Origin: JALWSI01 sp964569095 [NCBI: uncultured Aquificales bacterium]
GTDB lineage: Bacteria > Thermosulfidibacterota > Thermosulfidibacteria > Thermosulfidibacterales
DNA: 9,800 nucleotides
Assembly (NCBI GenBank): GCA_964569095.1
Contig: CAZMTB010000121.1
Location: forward strand, 1-9,800
Reading direction: 5' to 3'
Shown: piece after piece, positions 6,483-9,800 of the stretch
Numbering within the stretch: position 1 is the first letter of the stretch
Layout of the letters: every line of letters begins with the position of its first letter
Notes under the pieces: generated by a model
Seen by the model: only the letters and a program-made list of their open reading frames with translations
What the model was told of the DNA's origin: nothing
The model's database searches: none
Program-made: the position numbers and the translations under genes

Positions 6483-8774
6483 GTTAGGCTTCTTTTGAGA
6501 TTTCTCCTTCTTGGTGTAGGGATAGTGCTGGCCTTTTCTTCTTCTGCGAGAACGGCTGAAGAAGGGGAGTGGAACGTTGTTATCCTTCATTCCTACCATA
6601 AAGGCTATCCTTGGACAGAGAGGGAGGAGGAGGGAATAAGGTCTCTCTTTAAGGGTTACCCTTCGACCCGGTTTTTCGTGGAGTTTCTCGATACCAAGAG
6701 GCTTCCCCTCACCCGTAGGTACATGAGACGCTTGAAGGATTTTTACCGTTTTAAGTACCGGGATGTGCACGTGGACGTGGTGATTGTGACCGACAACAAC
6801 GCCCTGACCTTCTTGGTGCGCAACCACGAGGATCTCTTCCCCGGGGTGCCAGTGGTCTTTTGCGGGGTGAACAACTTTCACGTCTCCATGTTGCAGGGAG
6901 ATGCCCTGGTTACGGGCGTGCCCGAGAACGACTCTCCACTTGAGACCTTGAAGTTAGCCCTGAAGCTCCATCCAGGCGGGGGAGCCGTCTACTACGTGGT
7001 GGACAATAACACCCTTACGGGGGCGAAGAACCTGGAGAGGTTCAAAACAGCCGTTGAGGAGCTGGGTCTCGAAGAACGGGCGGTGGTGATTGCCGGCGCC
7101 TACTTGGACCGGGTTCTCGAGAGGGTGAGTAAGATCCCCCCTGAGGCGGTGGTCCTGGAGGGGTCTTCTTTTTTCAAAGACCAGCATGGGGTGGTGCTTT
7201 CCGTTCAGAGGTGTTTTGAAAAGCTCTCCTCTATCTGCAAGGCTCCCGTCTTCAGCATGTGGGACTTCGTGCTGGGCCACGGGATCGTCGGGGGGTACGT
7301 GGTATCAGGTTTCGAGCAGGGAAAGGCAGCCGGAGAGATGGCCCTTGAGGTGCTGCAGGGTACCCCGCCCTGGGAGATTCCCATATTGGGCAAGAGTCCC
7401 AACAGGTACATGTTTGACTACCGCCAGCTGAGGCGGTTTGGCATTCCCCTCTCTCGGCTTCCCAAGGGCAGCCTGGTGATTAACCGTCCCGAGAGCTTCT
7501 ACGCCAAGCACAAGAGCCTGGTGTGGTACACGGTGCTATTTCTCCTGATGTTGCTGCTGGTAATCGTTCTACTCTCAGTGAACATAGTGAAGAGACGAAA
7601 AGCGGAGGAGAAGCTGCGGGACTCGGAGGCTATTTTTAGGGCTTTGGTTGAGCAGGCCTTGGTAGGTGTTTTCATACTTACCGCCGACCGTAGGTATCCC
7701 TATCTTAACCGGGCGGCTGCTGAGATGCTGGGCTATTCAGTAGAGGAGATGGTTAACAATATTAAAGTGGAAGATATAATTCACCCAGAGGATCTCCCAT
7801 TGACGGAGGAGAAGATTCGAAAAATTCTGGAGGGAGAGAAGGATAGTGATAGCGTGATATGCAGGTTTTTCACCAAAGGCGGTCAAATTAGGTGGTTAGA
7901 GTCTTTTGGGAAAAGAATCCTTTATGGTGATTCCCCTGCCATACTGGGTACCGCCGTTGACGTTACGGAGAGGGTGGAGTTTCAGAGGCACCAAGAGAGG
8001 TACTCCCGTCAGCTCGAAGAAGAGGTTAAACTGCGCACAGAGGAGCTTCAGAGCAAGGTGGAGGAGCTCGAGGAGATTACAGAGAGGCTCGAGATGGCCA
8101 ACGCGGAGCTCGAGGCCTTCACCTTTTCGGTCTCTCACGACTTGAGGGCCCCCTTGAGGGCCATGGAGGGATTTGCAGAGGCGTTGGAGGAAGACTTCGG
8201 TGAACATCTTCCCCCTGAGGCCAAAAGGTACCTTGAGAGAATAACACTTTCCGCCAGAAAGATGGACAAGCTCATAGAAGACCTCTTGAGGTACAGCCGT
8301 ATCTCAAAACAGGAGATCACGCTTGGGATAGTTGATCTTGACCGTGTGGTAGAAGGGGTTTTGGACCAGATGAGAGGAGAGATTGAAGGGGTAGGTGCTC
8401 AGGTGATGGTGGAATATCCCTTGGGGAGGGTCATGGGTCACAATACGGTGCTGGAGCACGTGGTCTCAAACTTGTTAGCTAATGCTCTTAAATTTATTGA
8501 CAAGGAGAGGTGTCCAGATGTAAGGGTGTATTCGGAGAGGCTGGGAAGCCAGATAAGGGTGTGGATTGTAGACAACGGAATAGGCATTGGCAGCAATCAC
8601 CTTGCAAAGATATTTTATCTGTTTGAAAGGCTGCACGGTGAAGAGACCTACCCGGGAACGGGAGTTGGACTGGCCATCGTGAAGAGGGGAGTGGAACGCA
8701 TGGGGGGAAAGGTGGGAGTAGAGTCAACCTTGGGAAAGGGAAGCAGGTTCTGGTTCGAGCTGCCTGCTGTTTGA
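6480..8774 (+). CDS. Sensor histidine kinase with periplasmic substrate-binding-type input domain and cytoplasmic PAS domain
   Basis: Membrane sensor kinase of about 764 aa. Order: signal peptide (1-26, LLLRFLLLGVGIVLAF); periplasmic ABC_sub_bind-like domain (about 30-340) with the family's VVILHSYHKGYPWT, LDTKR and DVVIVTDNNALTFL, FPGVPVVFCGVNNF; transmembrane helix (about 348-369); PAS domain (about 384-501); coiled coil (about 496-546); HisKA with SHDLRAPLRAMEGFAEAL, phosphoacceptor His553; HATPase_c with N-box SNLLANA (Asn664 and Asn668), G1 DNGIGIG (698-704), F-box FERL and G2 GTGVGLAI (726-733). All catalytic elements are intact. The HisKA type resembles the Cph1/phytochrome-like group, fitting the Rcp1-like receiver gene 20 nt downstream. 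Start: the frame is open to a TTG at 6453, but GTG at 6480 has a good ribosome binding site and starts the signal peptide cleanly. The ligand is unknown; the domain's relatives bind small molecules such as amino acids. Confidence 0.93.
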   Translation: MVRLLLRFLLLGVGIVLAFSSSARTAEEGEWNVVILHSYHKGYPWTEREEEGIRSLFKGYPSTRFFVEFLDTKRLPLTRRYMRRLKDFYRFKYRDVHVDVVIVTDNNALTFLVRNHEDLFPGVPVVFCGVNNFHVSMLQGDALVTGVPENDSPLETLKLALKLHPGGGAVYYVVDNNTLTGAKNLERFKTAVEELGLEERAVVIAGAYLDRVLERVSKIPPEAVVLEGSSFFKDQHGVVLSVQRCFEKLSSICKAPVFSMWDFVLGHGIVGGYVVSGFEQGKAAGEMALEVLQGTPPWEIPILGKSPNRYMFDYRQLRRFGIPLSRLPKGSLVINRPESFYAKHKSLVWYTVLFLLMLLLVIVLLSVNIVKRRKAEEKLRDSEAIFRALVEQALVGVFILTADRRYPYLNRAAAEMLGYSVEEMVNNIKVEDIIHPEDLPLTEEKIRKILEGEKDSDSVICRFFTKGGQIRWLESFGKRILYGDSPAILGTAVDVTERVEFQRHQERYSRQLEEEVKLRTEELQSKVEELEEITERLEMANAELEAFTFSVSHDLRAPLRAMEGFAEALEEDFGEHLPPEAKRYLERITLSARKMDKLIEDLLRYSRISKQEITLGIVDLDRVVEGVLDQMRGEIEGVGAQVMVEYPLGRVMGHNTVLEHVVSNLLANALKFIDKERCPDVRVYSERLGSQIRVWIVDNGIGIGSNHLAKIFYLFERLHGEETYPGTGVGLAIVKRGVERMGGKVGVESTLGKGSRFWFELPAV

Positions 8775-8794
8775 GTTAGAAGGAGAGTGTTGCT

Positions 8795-9238
8795 TTGTCG
8801 AAGAGAACGGTTCTTCTCGTGGAGGATAACCCTGACGACGCCTTCTTCGTGGAGAGGGCCTTTCGAAAGGCCGGAATGGTTGAGGTTTTGAGAACGGTTT
8901 CACATGGCGAGGAGGCGGTGGAATACTTGACGGGAATGGGAAGGTTTAGGGACGCTTCCCTCTATCCTGTTCCTTCCTTGATGCTTTTGGATTTGAGGTT
9001 GCCGAGGATGTCAGGTTTCGAGGTTTTGGAGTGGTTGAGGTCTCAACCTCGGTTGAACAGGCTTCCAGTGGTGATACTCTCCTCTTCGAGCCAGAGCACA
9101 GACATAGATAGGGCCTACGAGCTGGGGGCAAATTCCTACTTGGTCAAACCAGTCTCTTTTGAGAACTTAGTGGACATGGTGAGGGCCTTGGGCCTTTACT
9201 GGTTCGTCTGGAGCCAAACACCCCATCTGAACATTTAA
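8795..9238 (+). CDS. Single-domain response regulator, Rcp1-like
   Basis: Stand-alone receiver protein of 147 aa with no output domain. The phosphorylation site is complete: acidic Glu10 and Asp11 (LLVEDNPDD), phosphoacceptor Asp66 in MLLDLRLPRMSG, Ser96 in VILSSSS, and Lys118 in YLVKPV. The C-terminal SFENLVDMVRALGLYWFVW matches receivers of the cyanobacterial Rcp1 type, which are encoded beside phytochrome-like kinases. It starts at TTG 8795, supported by AAGGAG at 8780-8785 with a 9-nt spacer; other nearby starts are out of frame. It follows the kinase gene by 20 nt and is very probably its cotranscribed partner. Without a DNA-binding or enzymatic domain it must act by protein contact or as a phosphate carrier, perhaps toward the protein encoded next. 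Confidence 0.93.
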   Translation: MSKRTVLLVEDNPDDAFFVERAFRKAGMVEVLRTVSHGEEAVEYLTGMGRFRDASLYPVPSLMLLDLRLPRMSGFEVLEWLRSQPRLNRLPVVILSSSSQSTDIDRAYELGANSYLVKPVSFENLVDMVRALGLYWFVWSQTPHLNI

Positions 9239-9277
9239 GGCCGCTTGGCGTTTGTAACGGAGGTTTATTAAAGCGCT

Positions 9278-9800
9278 ATGGAAGAAAGTGCAAGGGTACT
9301 TCTACTGGATGATAATCCAGACGATAGAGCCCTTACCATAAGGGCTCTCGGCAGAGAGATCGAGAAACTCGAGGTGGTTGAGGTAACGAATCCCCAGGAG
9401 TTTTCCGAGCAGTTGAGGGATATTGAGAGTTTTGACTTGGTAATTACCGATTATCAATTGAGGTGGACGGATGGTTTAGAGGTTTTGCGTAAGGTAAGAA
9501 GCGTGTCTACCCATGTTCCGGTCATCATGTTCACTGCCACGGGGAGCGAGGAGATAGCGGTTGAGGCCATGAAGAACGGCCTCGACGACTACATCCTCAA
9601 GTCTCCCAAGCACTTTGTCCGGCTTTCTGCCTCGGTTATTCAAGTGCTGCAAAGGGAAAAAGAGAAAAGGGAGAGCTCAAAAAAGATTTCCATGCTCCAA
9701 AGGGAGTGGGAGGCCATTTTTCAGGCAGTGGGACAGCCTGCCTTCGTTCTGGACGAGAATTTTACGGTCTTGGAGGTTAACAGGGCTACAGAAAGGGTTC
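9278..9800 (+). CDS. Receiver-PAS signalling protein, C-terminus cut by window edge (possible hybrid kinase)
   Basis: First 174 codons of a signalling protein. Residues 5-125 form a receiver domain: Asp11 and Asp12 (LLLDDNPDD), phosphoacceptor Asp58 in DLVITDYQLRWTDG, Thr86 in VIMFTATGS, and Lys108 in DYILKSP. A short charged helix follows (about 126-145, REKEKRESSKKISML), then the beginning of a PAS domain (from about 143: WEAIFQAVGQPAFVLDENF). Receiver-PAS proteins of this kind usually continue into a histidine kinase or, less often, GGDEF or other output; which one cannot be seen. The ATG at 9278 is the only start available because an in-frame stop lies at 9269. The nearest strong Shine-Dalgarno (GGAGG, 9259-9263) is 14 nt away, unusually far. 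It lies 39 nt after the Rcp1-like gene with no terminator between, so all three signalling genes are likely one operon. Confidence 0.88.
   Translation, partial: MEESARVLLLDDNPDDRALTIRALGREIEKLEVVEVTNPQEFSEQLRDIESFDLVITDYQLRWTDGLEVLRKVRSVSTHVPVIMFTATGSEEIAVEAMKNGLDDYILKSPKHFVRLSASVIQVLQREKEKRESSKKISMLQREWEAIFQAVGQPAFVLDENFTVLEVNRATERV

Noticed and set aside
9239-9265. Terminator after the Rcp1-like gene
   Set aside because: GCC-GCTT-GGC gives only three base pairs and no T-run follows; read-through into the next gene is more likely.
1-9800. CRISPR array, tRNA or rRNA gene, insertion sequence or phage genes
   Set aside because: No regularly spaced repeats, no cloverleaf or rRNA-like stretch, and no transposase, integrase or terminal inverted repeats were seen on either strand.

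Overview
The window reads as a chromosomal segment of a Gram-negative (diderm) bacterium: it encodes a TolC-type outer-membrane channel, a periplasmic adaptor and a periplasmic binding protein with an Sec-type signal peptide. The DNA is fairly GC-rich, arginine is written mostly as AGG/AGA, and GTG or TTG starts are common. That mix is frequent in Thermodesulfobacteriota (former Deltaproteobacteria), in Synergistota and in several thermophile lineages. This is only a guess at the host; no rRNA, tRNA or taxon marker is present.

Layout. (1) 1-518, minus: N-terminal part of a polar-amino-acid-type ABC transporter binding protein, cut by the left edge. (2) 519-704: gap with no gene. (3) 705-6323, minus: a compact five-gene export operon transcribed in the order TolC-like outer-membrane protein, HlyD/MacA-like adaptor lipoprotein, LolD/MacB-type ATPase, then two FtsX/MacB-type permeases. 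Junctions are an ATGA overlap, a 19-nt gap, a 76-nt gap and a GTGA overlap. (4) about 6324-6479: short divergent control region with a good sigma70-like promoter for the export operon. (5) 6480-9800, plus: a signalling cluster of a membrane histidine kinase with a periplasmic substrate-binding-type sensor, a stand-alone receiver protein of the Rcp1 type, and the start of a second receiver protein followed by a PAS domain, cut by the right edge.

How it may work together. The five minus-strand genes supply every part of a tripartite MacA-MacB-TolC-type pump that would carry a substrate from the inner membrane or periplasm out of the cell. Unlike E. coli MacB, the ATPase and permease are separate polypeptides and there are two different permeases, a subunit plan like LolCDE but with adaptor and TolC partners. 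The divergent genes would sense a small periplasmic ligand and pass phosphate to receivers. No DNA-binding output domain is visible in the part shown, so direct control of the pump by these regulators is a hypothesis only. All families are recognisable. I see no CRISPR, phage, insertion sequence or clearly undescribed system; the most unusual points are the two-permease pump and its divergent pairing with a ligand-sensing phosphorelay.
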